This document shows, in pieces, positions 35,510-44,393 of a stretch of 64,000 nt of DNA. The notes under the pieces were generated by a model. That model ran no database searches. It was not told the DNA's origin and worked only from the letters and a program-made list of their open reading frames with translations. Numbering within the stretch: position 1 is the first letter of the stretch; each line of letters starts with the position of its first letter. Made by a program: the position numbers and the translations under genes. Source of the stretch: Naumannella cuiyingiana (GTDB taxonomy: Bacteria > Actinomycetota > Actinomycetes > Propionibacteriales > Propionibacteriaceae); contig NZ_JACBZS010000001.1 in the NCBI RefSeq assembly GCF_013408305.1, positions 372,001 through 436,000 on the forward strand, given 5' to 3'.

Positions 35510-36507
35510 CCAGTACGAGCACCGCGCGGGTACGCCGGCCCCTCCCCCTGCGCCCGTCCCTCGCGCTGATCGCGGCGCTGCTGGCGGTGCTGCTGTCCGG
35601 CTGCGCCGCCAGCTACGCCGAGACGCCGGTGCCGCAGCCGACACCGGAGCCGGCCCCGACCCCGCCGGCGGCGGGCGGCGGCCCGAGCTGCGACAACGCG
35701 CTGCAGAGCTACGCCCCCGAGGGTGCGCTGCCGGCACCGGGCAAGATGCCGGCCGGCTCGACGATGGCCGAGATCGCCAAGCGCGGTCGGTTGATCGTCG
35801 GCGTCTCCTCCGACAGCCGGCTGCTCGGCGCGCGCAACCGCACCAGCGGACGGATCGAGGGCTTCGACACCGATGTGGCCAGATCGATCGCGGCCGCCAT
35901 CTTCGGCGACGCGAACCGGATCGAGCTGCGGGTGATCACCGCCAGCCAGCGCATCCCACTGCTCGCCGACGGGGAGGTCGACCTGGTGGTGCGCAATTTC
36001 ACGATCAACTGTGACCGGTGGAAGGAGATCGCGTTCAGCGCCGAGTACTACCGCGCCGGCACCAAGGTCCTCGGTCCCCGCGGCGACGCGATCATCAACC
36101 TGGGCAGCCTCGACGGCCGCCGTGTGTGCATGCCGAGCGGGACCACCCAGGCGGCCCTGCTCGCCCGGGACGCGCCCGGCGCCATCCCGGTCGAGGCCGC
36201 CAACCACACCCAGTGCCTGCGGCTGTTCCAGACCGGCCAGGCCGACGCGATCATCGGCGACGACGCCGTGCTCGCCGGGCTCGCCAGCCAGGACCCCTAT
36301 GCCAAGGTGATGCAGATGCCGCCGATCACGCCCGAGCCGTACGGCGTCGGGGTGAATGCGGAGAACGTCGACCTGGTCCGGTTCGTGAACGGCGTGCTGG
36401 AGCGCCGCGCGGCCGACGGCGAATGGCAACGCAGCTACGACCGCTGGCTCCTGCCCTACCTGGGCAAGGGCGCGCCGCCCAAGCCCGCCTACGGCAGGAA
36501 CCCGTGA
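35506..36507 (+). CDS. GlnH-like solute-binding lipoprotein
   Basis: This 333-residue protein has a lipoprotein signal (LALIAALLAVLLSGC, lipid-modified Cys33) and a Pro-rich linker. A class-3 (SBP_bac_3) periplasmic binding domain for amino acids follows: RGRLIVGVSSDSRLLG, GRIEGFDTDVARSIA, VRNFTINCDRWKEIAFS and DAIIGDDAVLAG. In mycobacteria and corynebacteria GlnH binds Asp/Glu/Gln and signals through GlnX to PknG. No ABC permease or ATPase is nearby, so it is a sensor rather than a transporter part. The GTG at 35506 overlaps the previous stop (GTGA). Confidence 0.86.
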   Translation: MTSTSTARVRRPLPLRPSLALIAALLAVLLSGCAASYAETPVPQPTPEPAPTPPAAGGGPSCDNALQSYAPEGALPAPGKMPAGSTMAEIAKRGRLIVGVSSDSRLLGARNRTSGRIEGFDTDVARSIAAAIFGDANRIELRVITASQRIPLLADGEVDLVVRNFTINCDRWKEIAFSAEYYRAGTKVLGPRGDAIINLGSLDGRRVCMPSGTTQAALLARDAPGAIPVEAANHTQCLRLFQTGQADAIIGDDAVLAGLASQDPYAKVMQMPPITPEPYGVGVNAENVDLVRFVNGVLERRAADGEWQRSYDRWLLPYLGKGAPPKPAYGRNP

Positions 36508-37742
36508 CGACGCTCACCGCGGCGCCGATACCACCCGGCCGGCTCGGCGTACCGGTCGAGCCGGCCGCGATGCAGCGCTATCTGGCGGCCCTGCTCACCT
36601 GGTCCGACGACCGCCGGGCCGAGCTGACCGCCCTGGACGAGGCCGTCCTCGCCCAGCCCGAACCGCAGCGCCGCGCGTTGACCCGTGACGTGATGTTGTC
36701 GCTCGCCCTGTGGCAGGCGGTGCGGGACCGGCTCGACCTGCTGATCGCCACCTGGGACTCCGGGCGGGTGGACGCGGTACGCCGTGAGCGACTGTCGTCG
36801 CTGATCTGGGGCCGGCTGGACGCGACCCTGGATCCGTCCCTGCTGGTCGGCGACGACGAGGCCCGTCCCGCGGGATTCGCGGTCTCGCTGCCCGAGGCCT
36901 GCCGCCTCTCCGATGCCCTGGCCGGTCAGCTACGGGCGCGGCTCGGTCATGGCCCCGACGCCAGCGGACTGCTCACCCGGCTGCGCCAGCTCCGCGCGCA
37001 GCTCGACCGGATCCGCGACCAGGTGGCGCTGGAGCCCGAGGCCGGGCGCCCGGCGGCGCAGGCGGCACTGACCCGGCTGGCCGACCGGGTCGCCGAACTC
37101 CAGGCGCGCGCGGAGCGCGGCGGCGACATCGGTGGGATGCTGGGCCCGGCCGAGATCGACGCGGCCCGGCTGGAGCGCGACCTGATCGTCGGCGGCGCCG
37201 AACGACGGGCCGCGGGCGCGCTGAGCGAGCAGGCCCGGGAACTGCGCGCCGATCTGGTCGCCCGGGCGGCCGCCCTGCGCCAGCTCGTCGACCAGACCGT
37301 GCGTCGGGTCGCCCCGGCGCCGAAGTACGCGGTGCCCGACGTCACCGCACTCGGCGACCCGCCGGCGGGCCGGGCCGAGCTGACCGCCTACCTGGCGCGG
37401 CTGGACCAGGTGAGTCGTGCACTCCAGGTCGTGCAGCACGCCTACAGCGCCGCCCTCGCCGAGCACACCTCCCTCGGCGGCCGGCTCGACGTTTCGCAAC
37501 AGCGCGCCGCCGTGGTGGGGCTCGCGGGCGACCGGGTACTGACCGGGATCGCCGCCCTGACCGAGGAGGCGCTGGCCGCCGATCCGACCCCGATGGTGCT
37601 GGCGCGCCAGTTGACCGACGCCTACGACACGGCGCTGGCCTGGCGGTCCGGGCTGACGCGCCGACCGGAGCCGCCGACGAAGCAGTCACCGCAGAAGCAG
37701 TCACCGCAGAAGCAGTCACCGCAGAAGGAGACAGCGCAATGA
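36504..37742 (+). CDS. Coiled-coil protein of the PknG-like operon
   Basis: This 412-residue protein is almost wholly helical and rich in Arg, Ala, Leu and Glu, with likely coiled coils at about residues 150-220 and 290-330 (AELQARAERGGDIG near the middle). No signal peptide, membrane segment or catalytic motif is seen. It ends with three copies of KQSPQ followed by KETAQ. I do not recognise a family. The GTG at 36504 overlaps the lipoprotein stop, and its stop overlaps the kinase gene in ATGA, so it probably acts stoichiometrically with the kinase, perhaps as an adaptor or phosphorylation target. Confidence 0.75.
   Translation: MTTLTAAPIPPGRLGVPVEPAAMQRYLAALLTWSDDRRAELTALDEAVLAQPEPQRRALTRDVMLSLALWQAVRDRLDLLIATWDSGRVDAVRRERLSSLIWGRLDATLDPSLLVGDDEARPAGFAVSLPEACRLSDALAGQLRARLGHGPDASGLLTRLRQLRAQLDRIRDQVALEPEAGRPAAQAALTRLADRVAELQARAERGGDIGGMLGPAEIDAARLERDLIVGGAERRAAGALSEQARELRADLVARAAALRQLVDQTVRRVAPAPKYAVPDVTALGDPPAGRAELTAYLARLDQVSRALQVVQHAYSAALAEHTSLGGRLDVSQQRAAVVGLAGDRVLTGIAALTEEALAADPTPMVLARQLTDAYDTALAWRSGLTRRPEPPTKQSPQKQSPQKQSPQKETAQ
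37680..37724 (+). repeat. 15-bp tandem repeat (3 identical copies)
   Basis: AAGCAGTCACCGCAG occurs at 37680-37694, 37695-37709 and 37710-37724. It encodes the KQSPQ tail of the coiled-coil protein; the Ser-Pro context could be a phosphorylation or flexible tail. Confidence 0.9.
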
Positions 37743-40168
37743 AGTGCACCCAGCCCGGCTGCGCCGGCGAGATCGCCGACGGGTACTGCATGATCTGCGG
37801 GCTGCCCGCGGCCACCCCCGCCGACGCCGGCCCGGACACCTCGGCGATGCCCGCGACCCAGCCCGCGCGCCCGCCCGCTCCCGCGCGCCCGCCGGCCCCC
37901 GTTCGCCCCTCCTCGGCCACCGGCCGAGGCCCCTCCTCGGCCACCGGCCGATGCCGCCAGCCCGGCTGTTCGGGCGCCATCGCCGACGGGTACTGCGACG
38001 TCTGCGGTACGCCGGCCGCGGGCCCGGGGTCGTCGTCGGCCGCCGACGCGCCGGACTCGGGCCCGTCGGGGCTGTCCACGCGTACCCGCGGCTCGTCCCG
38101 GCTGGACTCGACGGCCCTGGGCTCCGCGCGGCTGGCGGGCGACAGCGTCGCCACCCGCCGGACCGGCGGCTCGCAGCGGCTGCGCTCGACGGGTCGGATC
38201 GGCGCGGGACTGGTCCGGGTACCGCCGGCACCGACGACGGATCCGGCGGAGGCGGTGATGGCCAACCCCGTCGTCCCGGAGAACAAGCGACACTGCCCTA
38301 GCTGTCAGTCCCCGGTCGGCCGCTCCCGCGACGGGCGGCCCGGCCGCACCTCGGGGTTCTGCCCGAACTGCCGCAATCCGTTCTCCTTCGACCCCAAACT
38401 GGCACCGGGTGATTTGATCGCACACCAGTACGAGGTGGCGGGCTGTCTGGCCCACGGCGGCATGGGCTGGATCTACCTGGCCCGGGACAAGAATGTCTCG
38501 GACCGCTGGGTGGTCCTGAAGGGCCTGCTCAACTCCGGCGACGCCGATGCGCTGGCCGCAGCGCTCGCCGAGCAGCAGTTCCTGGCCCAGGTCGAACACC
38601 CCTCCATCGTGGAGATCTACAACTTCGTCACCCACGACGACGCCGGCTACATCGTGATGGAGTACGTCGGCGGTCGGTCGCTGAAGCAGTTGCTGAAGGA
38701 CCGGATGCGGGCCAACGACGGCGCGTACGACCCGCTGCCGCTGGACCAGGCGATCGCCTATGTGCTGGAGGTGCTGCCCGCGCTGCAGTACCTGCACGAT
38801 CTCGGCCTCGTCTACTGCGACTTCAAGCCCGACAACGTCGTCCAGGTCGGCGACGGGCTGAAGCTGATCGACCTCGGCGGGGTACGCCGGATCGACGACA
38901 CCGAATCCGCCATCTACGGCACCATCGGCTACCAGGCCCCCGAGGTCGCCCGCGTCGGGCCGAGCATCGCCTCCGATGTGTACACGATCGGACGGACGCT
39001 GCTGGTGCTGGCCGCGGAGTTCCGCGGCTACCAGACAACTTGGCAGGAGTCGCTGCCGGGCGCGGCCGAGATCCCGCTGCTCGGCGAACGCGACTCGCTG
39101 CACCGGTTGCTGCAGAAGGCCTGCGCCGCGGACCCGGCCGACCGGTTCGCCTCCGCCGACGAGCTGCGTACCCAACTGCTCGGTCTGCTCCGCGAGGAGG
39201 TCGGTCGCGGTTCGTCGAGTCTCGCGCCGACCAGCGCGCCGTCGGTACTGTTCGAGACGCCGCAGGTGTCGGGCAACGACCTCGGACCCGACGAGCTGCC
39301 GCCGCTGCGCGAGGACCCGACGGATCCGCAGTTCGCCTGGCTGTCGAATATCGACGTCACCGATCCCGCCGAACGGCTGCGTGCGCTCGACGCGGCGCCG
39401 GCGACCAGCCCGGAGGTGGCGCTCGACCGGGCCCGCTGCGCCCTGGCCCTAGGCAACCGGGAGCTGTTGGAGCGCGCCTGCGCGCAGATGCTCGCCGAGG
39501 ATCCGTGGGAGTGGCGGGCCGTGTGGATGCAGGGCCTGGCGGCCCTGGCCGAGCGCCGCTTCGGCGACGCGCAGAAGGCGTTCAATGCCGTCTACGGCCA
39601 GGTGCCGGGCGAGCTGGCGCCGAAGCTGGCGCTCGGCCTGGCCTGCGAGCTGGGCGGTGAGCCGGCGATCGCCGAAGCGCTGTACCGGGTCTGTGCCGGC
39701 ACCGACGCCGCCTATGTCGTGCCGGCCGCCTTCGGCATCGCGCGGCTGCGCGAGGGGGCGGGCGATCTGCCCGGCGCGATCGACGCGCTCGGCCTCGTGC
39801 CGGTCACCAGCCGGGCCCACGGCGAGGCCGCGCAACTGCGCGCGCGGCATCAGCTCGCGCTCAGCTCGGGCCCGGCCGACCTGGCCCGGGCCCTGGACTC
39901 GATCACCGACGCGCCGATGGAACCCGTCGATCGGGAACGGTTCACCGCCGAGGTGCTGGAGGCGGCGCTGGGCTTCGTGCGGGGCGGCGGTCCCCGGCAG
40001 CCGGCGGCACCCGCCGGGGGTGTCCGGATCGGGCGCTACGCTGCCACCGAGCCCGAGCTGCGCGACGGCCTGGAGGCCACCTACCGTCAGCTCGCGTCCC
40101 ACGAGCCCGAGAAGCGGGTCGCGTGGGTCGACCGGGCGAACGCAATCAGGAACTGGAGTCTCACGTGA
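37739..40168 (+). CDS. PknG-like serine/threonine protein kinase with zinc ribbons and TPR
   Basis: This soluble kinase has 809 residues. Two Cys4 modules lie at about residues 3-21 (CTQPGC...YCMIC) and 72-90 (CRQPGC...YCDVC). A Thr/Ser-rich stretch follows, then the PknG rubredoxin-like pair (RHCPSCQSP ... FCPNCRNPF, about 180-215). The kinase domain (about 220-480) has HGGMGWIYLA, WVVLKGL, YCDFKPDNV and LIDLGGV (DLG in place of DFG), as in PknG. A TPR-like helical region (about 520-800) completes it. PknG controls 2-oxoglutarate metabolism by phosphorylating the FHA protein GarA/OdhI. The Cys4 repeats before the rubredoxin part are extra relative to the mycobacterial protein as I recall it. 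ATGA overlap upstream, GTGA downstream. Confidence 0.9.
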   Translation: MKCTQPGCAGEIADGYCMICGLPAATPADAGPDTSAMPATQPARPPAPARPPAPVRPSSATGRGPSSATGRCRQPGCSGAIADGYCDVCGTPAAGPGSSSAADAPDSGPSGLSTRTRGSSRLDSTALGSARLAGDSVATRRTGGSQRLRSTGRIGAGLVRVPPAPTTDPAEAVMANPVVPENKRHCPSCQSPVGRSRDGRPGRTSGFCPNCRNPFSFDPKLAPGDLIAHQYEVAGCLAHGGMGWIYLARDKNVSDRWVVLKGLLNSGDADALAAALAEQQFLAQVEHPSIVEIYNFVTHDDAGYIVMEYVGGRSLKQLLKDRMRANDGAYDPLPLDQAIAYVLEVLPALQYLHDLGLVYCDFKPDNVVQVGDGLKLIDLGGVRRIDDTESAIYGTIGYQAPEVARVGPSIASDVYTIGRTLLVLAAEFRGYQTTWQESLPGAAEIPLLGERDSLHRLLQKACAADPADRFASADELRTQLLGLLREEVGRGSSSLAPTSAPSVLFETPQVSGNDLGPDELPPLREDPTDPQFAWLSNIDVTDPAERLRALDAAPATSPEVALDRARCALALGNRELLERACAQMLAEDPWEWRAVWMQGLAALAERRFGDAQKAFNAVYGQVPGELAPKLALGLACELGGEPAIAEALYRVCAGTDAAYVVPAAFGIARLREGAGDLPGAIDALGLVPVTSRAHGEAAQLRARHQLALSSGPADLARALDSITDAPMEPVDRERFTAEVLEAALGFVRGGGPRQPAAPAGGVRIGRYAATEPELRDGLEATYRQLASHEPEKRVAWVDRANAIRNWSLT

Positions 40169-41442
40169 CGAAGCCTGCGGCCGATGCCGGCGTCGGCGCG
40201 GCGCCCCCCACCTGCCCGGGCTGCGGTGCCGAGGTCTCCCCCCACGAGTCGTTCTGCGAGAGCTGCGGCCACGAGCTCGATCCGACCGAGCGTGCCCCGG
40301 AGCGCGGTCTCGCCGACGCCCCGATCAACCTGAGCCGTTCGGTCCGCGCCCACAGCGTCGATCTCGGCTTCGCGGGCGGTGAGCATGCCCGGACCTGCGC
40401 CGACTGCGGTGGCGCGGTCGATGTCGAGGGCTGGTGCGAGGTCTGCGGCGCCAAGGCTCCGCGGGCGCGGGACCGGTTCGGCGAGGCTCCCGCCGACTGG
40501 CTCGCCGGCACCTCCGATCTCGGCGTACGCCATCACCGCAACGAGGACGCGCTGGCGCTCGCCGCGGACGACCGCCCTGGTTCGCGCGGCGTGCTGGTGG
40601 TCTGTGACGGCGTGTCGACCGCGCCCGACTCCGACCGCGCGTCGCTGGCCGCCGCGCGGGCCGCCCGGGACCTGATGGCGAGCACCCATCGGGCCGGGCT
40701 CGGCACGGCCGAGTCGCGAGATGCCGCCCTGGTGCAACTGATCGTGGACGCGGTGGCGACGGCGAATGCGGCGGTGCTCGGCACGGCCGAGGACCCCGCC
40801 GGCGCCGACAGCGCCGCGTCCTGCACGTTCTCGGCGGCGATGATCACCGACGGCCTGGTCACCTGGGGCAACCTCGGCGATTCCCGCAGCTACTGGCTGC
40901 CCGACGAGGGCGAGCCGACGCAGTTGAGCACCGACGATTCCGTGGCCCAGGCCCGGATCGCGATGGGCGTCGACCGCGAGGAGGCCGAGAACTCCCCCGG
41001 CGCGCACGCGATCACCAAGTGGCTCGGGGCCGACGCGCCCGATCTGGCGCCACAGACGGGCCAGTTCCGGGTGCCGGGTCCGGGCTGGTTGCTGGTCTGC
41101 AGCGACGGCCTGTGGAACTACGCCTCGGCGGCGGACGACCTGGAGGCGGTGGTCGCCGAGCTGATCCTCGCCGATCCCGCCCGCAACCACGCCCCGCTCC
41201 GGCTGTCGGAGTTGCTGGTGGAGTGGGCGCGCGAGCGCGGCGGCCGGGACAACATCACGGCGGCGCTGGCCCGGTTCGGGCCGCAGCAGTGGTCGGGCCC
41301 CACCCTCCCGCCGCCGGCGGTCGAGGCGTCGCCGCTCGATCCGGAGTCCGATCAGGCCACCCGTCCGACCAGGTACGCCCCGGATGCCCCCGCCGGCCGT
41401 AGGCTGACTCGACACCCGCAGGACGCAACCCCGCAGGACTGA
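40165..41442 (+). CDS. PP2C-type serine/threonine phosphatase with N-terminal zinc ribbons
   Basis: This is a PPM/PP2C-family phosphatase of 425 residues. The N-terminal 110 residues hold two Cys4 modules (CPGCGAEV...FCESCG and CADCGGAV...WCEVCG). The catalytic domain has GVRHHRNEDAL, VVCDGVSTA (metal Asp), WGNLGDSRSYW, VCSDGLWNY and GGRDNITAAL, all metal-binding positions intact. It should reverse PknG-like phosphorylation. The GTG at 40165 overlaps the kinase stop (GTGA). A VWA gene follows after 18 nt. Confidence 0.92.
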   Translation: MTKPAADAGVGAAPPTCPGCGAEVSPHESFCESCGHELDPTERAPERGLADAPINLSRSVRAHSVDLGFAGGEHARTCADCGGAVDVEGWCEVCGAKAPRARDRFGEAPADWLAGTSDLGVRHHRNEDALALAADDRPGSRGVLVVCDGVSTAPDSDRASLAAARAARDLMASTHRAGLGTAESRDAALVQLIVDAVATANAAVLGTAEDPAGADSAASCTFSAAMITDGLVTWGNLGDSRSYWLPDEGEPTQLSTDDSVAQARIAMGVDREEAENSPGAHAITKWLGADAPDLAPQTGQFRVPGPGWLLVCSDGLWNYASAADDLEAVVAELILADPARNHAPLRLSELLVEWARERGGRDNITAALARFGPQQWSGPTLPPPAVEASPLDPESDQATRPTRYAPDAPAGRRLTRHPQDATPQD

Positions 41443-41460
41443 ACCCCAGGAGCGCACACC

Positions 41461-42738
41461 GTGGCCCAGTTCACCTCCGCCGTCTACCAGAACGAGTTCT
41501 TGCCGGCCGGCGGGACCGACGTGCACGCGATCGTCAACGTGACCTGCTCCGACGCCGGACAGGCGGGCTCGGGCGGCGGACGGGCGGGCGAGATCGTGGT
41601 GGTGGACACCTCGGGGTCGATGGGCATCCAGAACATGGAGCTGGCCAAGCAGGCTGCGGTGGCTGCGGTGGAGCAGATCATCGACGGCACCTGGTTCGCC
41701 GTGGTGGCGGGCAATCACCGGGCCTATCTGGCGTACCCGCGCAATCCGGGCCCGGTCGGCATGGTGCAGATGAACCCCCAGACCAGGTTCGAGGCCGTGA
41801 ACTCGATCCGCACGTTCCGCGCCGAGGGCGGGACGGCCATCGGCTCCTGGCTGAACCTGACCCGCGCGCTGTTCGAGTCCGTGCCGGATCTGTCCCAGCG
41901 ACATGCGCTGCTGCTCACCGACGGTGAGAACCACAACGAAACCCCGGTACAACTCGACGCGGCCATCCGCGCGAGCATCGGCGCGTTCCAGGCCGACTGT
42001 CGCGGTGTCGGCACCGACTGGGTGGTGGCCGAGATCCGCCGGATCTCCCAGGCGCTGCTGGGCACGGTCGACATCATCCCCGAGCCCTCGATGATGCCGC
42101 GGGTGTTCGCCGAGCTGATCCAGCAGTCGATGGGGCGCGGGGTGGCCGAGGCGACGCTGCGGGTCTGGGCGCCCCAGGGCGCGCAGGTGCTGTTCTGCCG
42201 CCAGGTGCTGCCCCAGGTCGAGGACCTGACGCATCGCGGTACCCCGGTCAACCCGCTCACGGTCGACTTCCCGACCGGAGCCTGGGGCGATGAGTCGCGC
42301 GACTATCACGTGGCCGTGCGGTTGGCGGCGCGCGAGATCGGCCAGGAGCAGCTCGCCGCGCGCGTGCAGCTCGTGGTCGGCCAGCAGCCGGTGACGCAGG
42401 GGCTGGTGAAGGCGCGCTGGTCCGATGACGACGCGCTGACCACGCGGATCGACCCCGCGGTCGCGCACTACACCGGCCAGACCGAGCTGGCCGAGGCGAT
42501 CCAGGCGGGCCTCGCGGCGAAGGCCGCCGGGCGTACCGATGAGGCGACCACCCGGCTCGGACGGGCCGTGCAGCTCGCGGCCGAGACCGGCAACGAGGAG
42601 GCGACGTCGCGGCTGCGCAAGGTGGTCGACGTCGACGATGCCGAGACCGGCACCGTCCGGCTGAAGAAGAGCGTCGACAAGGCCGACGAGATGGCGCTCG
42701 ACACCGCCTCCACCAAGACGACCCGGACGCGAGGTTGA
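41461..42738 (+). CDS. VWA domain protein
   Basis: This 425-residue cytoplasmic protein carries a von Willebrand A domain with an intact MIDAS motif (VVVDTSGSMG, about residues 43-52; later GGTAIGSWL and LLLTDGENHNE). The C-terminal half is beta-rich (AAREIGQEQLAARVQLVVG), then a charged helical tail. Start GTG 41461 with SD AGGAG about 10 nt upstream. In Ter/TelA contexts VWA proteins bind metal-dependent partners. Here it lies between the phosphatase and the FHA protein and is probably a platform of the same signalling complex. Confidence 0.88.
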   Translation: MAQFTSAVYQNEFLPAGGTDVHAIVNVTCSDAGQAGSGGGRAGEIVVVDTSGSMGIQNMELAKQAAVAAVEQIIDGTWFAVVAGNHRAYLAYPRNPGPVGMVQMNPQTRFEAVNSIRTFRAEGGTAIGSWLNLTRALFESVPDLSQRHALLLTDGENHNETPVQLDAAIRASIGAFQADCRGVGTDWVVAEIRRISQALLGTVDIIPEPSMMPRVFAELIQQSMGRGVAEATLRVWAPQGAQVLFCRQVLPQVEDLTHRGTPVNPLTVDFPTGAWGDESRDYHVAVRLAAREIGQEQLAARVQLVVGQQPVTQGLVKARWSDDDALTTRIDPAVAHYTGQTELAEAIQAGLAAKAAGRTDEATTRLGRAVQLAAETGNEEATSRLRKVVDVDDAETGTVRLKKSVDKADEMALDTASTKTTRTRG

Positions 42739-42742
42739 GTCC

Positions 42743-43765
42743 ATGCCCACCTGCCCAGCCGGCCATGCCAGCACCGCCACGGACTACTGCGATGTCTGCG
42801 GGACGCCGCTGAACGGCGCCGGCGACGCGGCCCCCGCGCCGGTCGCCGGACAATCGCCCGCACCGGACGCCGCGGCGGCTCCGGACGCCGGACGGGGCGG
42901 GCCCGCGCCGGACCGGCCCGCCGCCCGAGACTGCCCGCACTGCGGCGCGGGCAATGCGGCCGGGGCGCTGTTCTGCGAGGCCTGCGGCTACGACTTCACC
43001 ACGGGTACGCTGCCCCGCGGCGGCCTGCTCGACCTCGACGCGCCGCCGGTGGGCCGCCGTGGCGCCGGGCCGGTGCCCGACGCACCTTCCGGACCGCCCG
43101 CGCCCGCTGCACCGCCCGCACCGCAGCCGCCGGCACCCGAGCAGCCCGCACCGCAGCCGCCCGCACCGACCGCACCCGCTGCACCGCCCGCACCGCAGCC
43201 GCCCGCACCCGAGCAGCCTGCACCCGAGCAGCCCACACCGCAGAGCGCGGCACCCGCCGGCAGCAGCCCTGCCCGCGCCACGCCCACCCCCGAGCCGGGT
43301 CCGGCGTCCCAAGCCACGCCGGACCGGCCGGCGAACATCTCACCGAGCACGGACGCGGACTGGGTGGCGGAGCTGTGGATCGACCCCGAGTGGTATGCGA
43401 TGCAGGAGAGCCCGGATCCGATGCCCTCACCCGGCCTGCCCCGGATCGTGCCCCTGCGGAATCGATCGCTGCTGATCGGTCGCGTCTCGCGTTCGCGCAA
43501 CATCCACCCCGACATCGACTGCGATCCCGATTCGGGCATCTCGCGCCGGCACGCGCAACTGACCACCGACGGCACCCGGTGGTGGGTCGAGGACCTCGAC
43601 TCCGCGAACGGCACCTTCGTCGCCGCAACGGGCCTGCCGCTGCCGGCCGACCCGCTGCCCAGCGGCGAACGCCGCGAGTTGGGCCCGGACGATCGGCTGT
43701 TCCTGGGGGCGTGGACGCGCATCTCGCTGCGTCCGGCCGCGCCCGGCGAGCTGACCGCGGGATAG
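42743..43765 (+). CDS. Zinc-ribbon and FHA domain protein
   Basis: This 340-residue protein begins with two Cys-rich modules (CPAGHAS...YCDVCG, then CPHCGAGN...FCEACG), followed by a Pro-rich linker with PAPQPPAPEQ repeats (about residues 112-185). The C-terminal FHA domain (about 225-320) has LLIGRVSRSRNIHP, SGISRRHAQL and DLDSANGTFV: the conserved phospho-threonine-binding Arg, Ser and Asn positions. FHA proteins GarA/OdhI are the targets of PknG; this one may read or be switched by the PknG-like kinase. A TT pair precedes the linker (FTTGTLPRGG). It is the last gene of the operon. Confidence 0.9.
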   Translation: MPTCPAGHASTATDYCDVCGTPLNGAGDAAPAPVAGQSPAPDAAAAPDAGRGGPAPDRPAARDCPHCGAGNAAGALFCEACGYDFTTGTLPRGGLLDLDAPPVGRRGAGPVPDAPSGPPAPAAPPAPQPPAPEQPAPQPPAPTAPAAPPAPQPPAPEQPAPEQPTPQSAAPAGSSPARATPTPEPGPASQATPDRPANISPSTDADWVAELWIDPEWYAMQESPDPMPSPGLPRIVPLRNRSLLIGRVSRSRNIHPDIDCDPDSGISRRHAQLTTDGTRWWVEDLDSANGTFVAATGLPLPADPLPSGERRELGPDDRLFLGAWTRISLRPAAPGELTAG

Positions 43766-43769
43766 GCCG

Positions 43770-44042
43770 TCAGCCCAGGTAGCCCTCGACCTCGCTCGCC
43801 GGCCGCTCGCGCGCCGAGTCCGGGTTCTGCCCGACCTCCTCCTTGGCCTCGCGCTGCCGTCGCAGGTCCCACAATCGGTCGAGCTCGACCTCGAGCTGGC
43901 CGATGCGTCCGGGTTCTGCATCGCCGGTGCCGTCGGACGCCCGTTCGCGCAGTCGTTTCTGCTCCTCGGCGAGCTCGTTGATCCGCGCGAGCAGTCCCGC
44001 GTCGTCGAGCTGGTTGGCGTTGACCTCGTCGTTGGCGCTCAT
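43770..44042 (-). CDS. DUF2630 family protein
   Basis: A 90-residue, highly charged, helical protein with INELAEEQKRLRERAS and LEVELDRLWDLRRQREAKEE, ending in VEGYLG, matches the actinobacterial DUF2630 family, whose function is unknown. The ATG at 44042 lies 7 nt after CACAAT (44050-44055) and is probably leaderless; an ATG at 44051 overlaps that hexamer. It is convergent with the FHA gene, 4 nt away, and divergent from the DUF3107 gene. Confidence 0.82.
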   Translation of the reverse strand: MSANDEVNANQLDDAGLLARINELAEEQKRLRERASDGTGDAEPGRIGQLEVELDRLWDLRRQREAKEEVGQNPDSARERPASEVEGYLG

Positions 44043-44165
44043 GGCGCCCATTGTGCACCCCGGGCGCGTACCCGTTGCGCCGTCCGCGAACACCCCCGGC
44101 GGGCCGGTTCGGCGTGTGGAAGTCTGGAGGGGTGGCACCTCGCCACGGGTGATCAGGAGGCCGGA

Positions 44166-44390
44166 GTGGAAGTCAAGATCGGGATGCGGCAGGTGTCGCG
44201 CGAGCTGACCGTCGACACCGAACAGGGTGCCGATGAGGTACGCGATGCCTGGCAGCAGGCGCTCGCCACGGACGGGCTGCTGGAGATCCCCGACACCAAG
44301 GGCAACAAGGTGGTCGTGCGGGCCGCCTCCGTCGCCTATCTCGACCTCGGCAAGGAAGGCGCGCGGCGCGTCGGGTTCGGCGCGGTCTGA
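44166..44390 (+). CDS. DUF3107 family protein (TB9.4-like)
   Basis: This 74-residue protein begins MEVKIGMRQVSREL and ends ARRVGFGAV, the two signatures of the DUF3107 family (M. tuberculosis TB9.4, Rv3208A). The function is unknown. GTG 44166 has an SD, AGGAGG, at 44156-44161. It is convergent with the SDR gene (3-nt gap). Its presence supports the Rv3195-Rv3211-like backbone. Confidence 0.9.
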   Translation: MEVKIGMRQVSRELTVDTEQGADEVRDAWQQALATDGLLEIPDTKGNKVVVRAASVAYLDLGKEGARRVGFGAV

Positions 44391-44393
44391 TCC

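Noticed and set aside
35506-36507. Amino-acid ABC transporter
   Set aside because: Only the binding lipoprotein is present; no permease or ATPase genes adjoin it.
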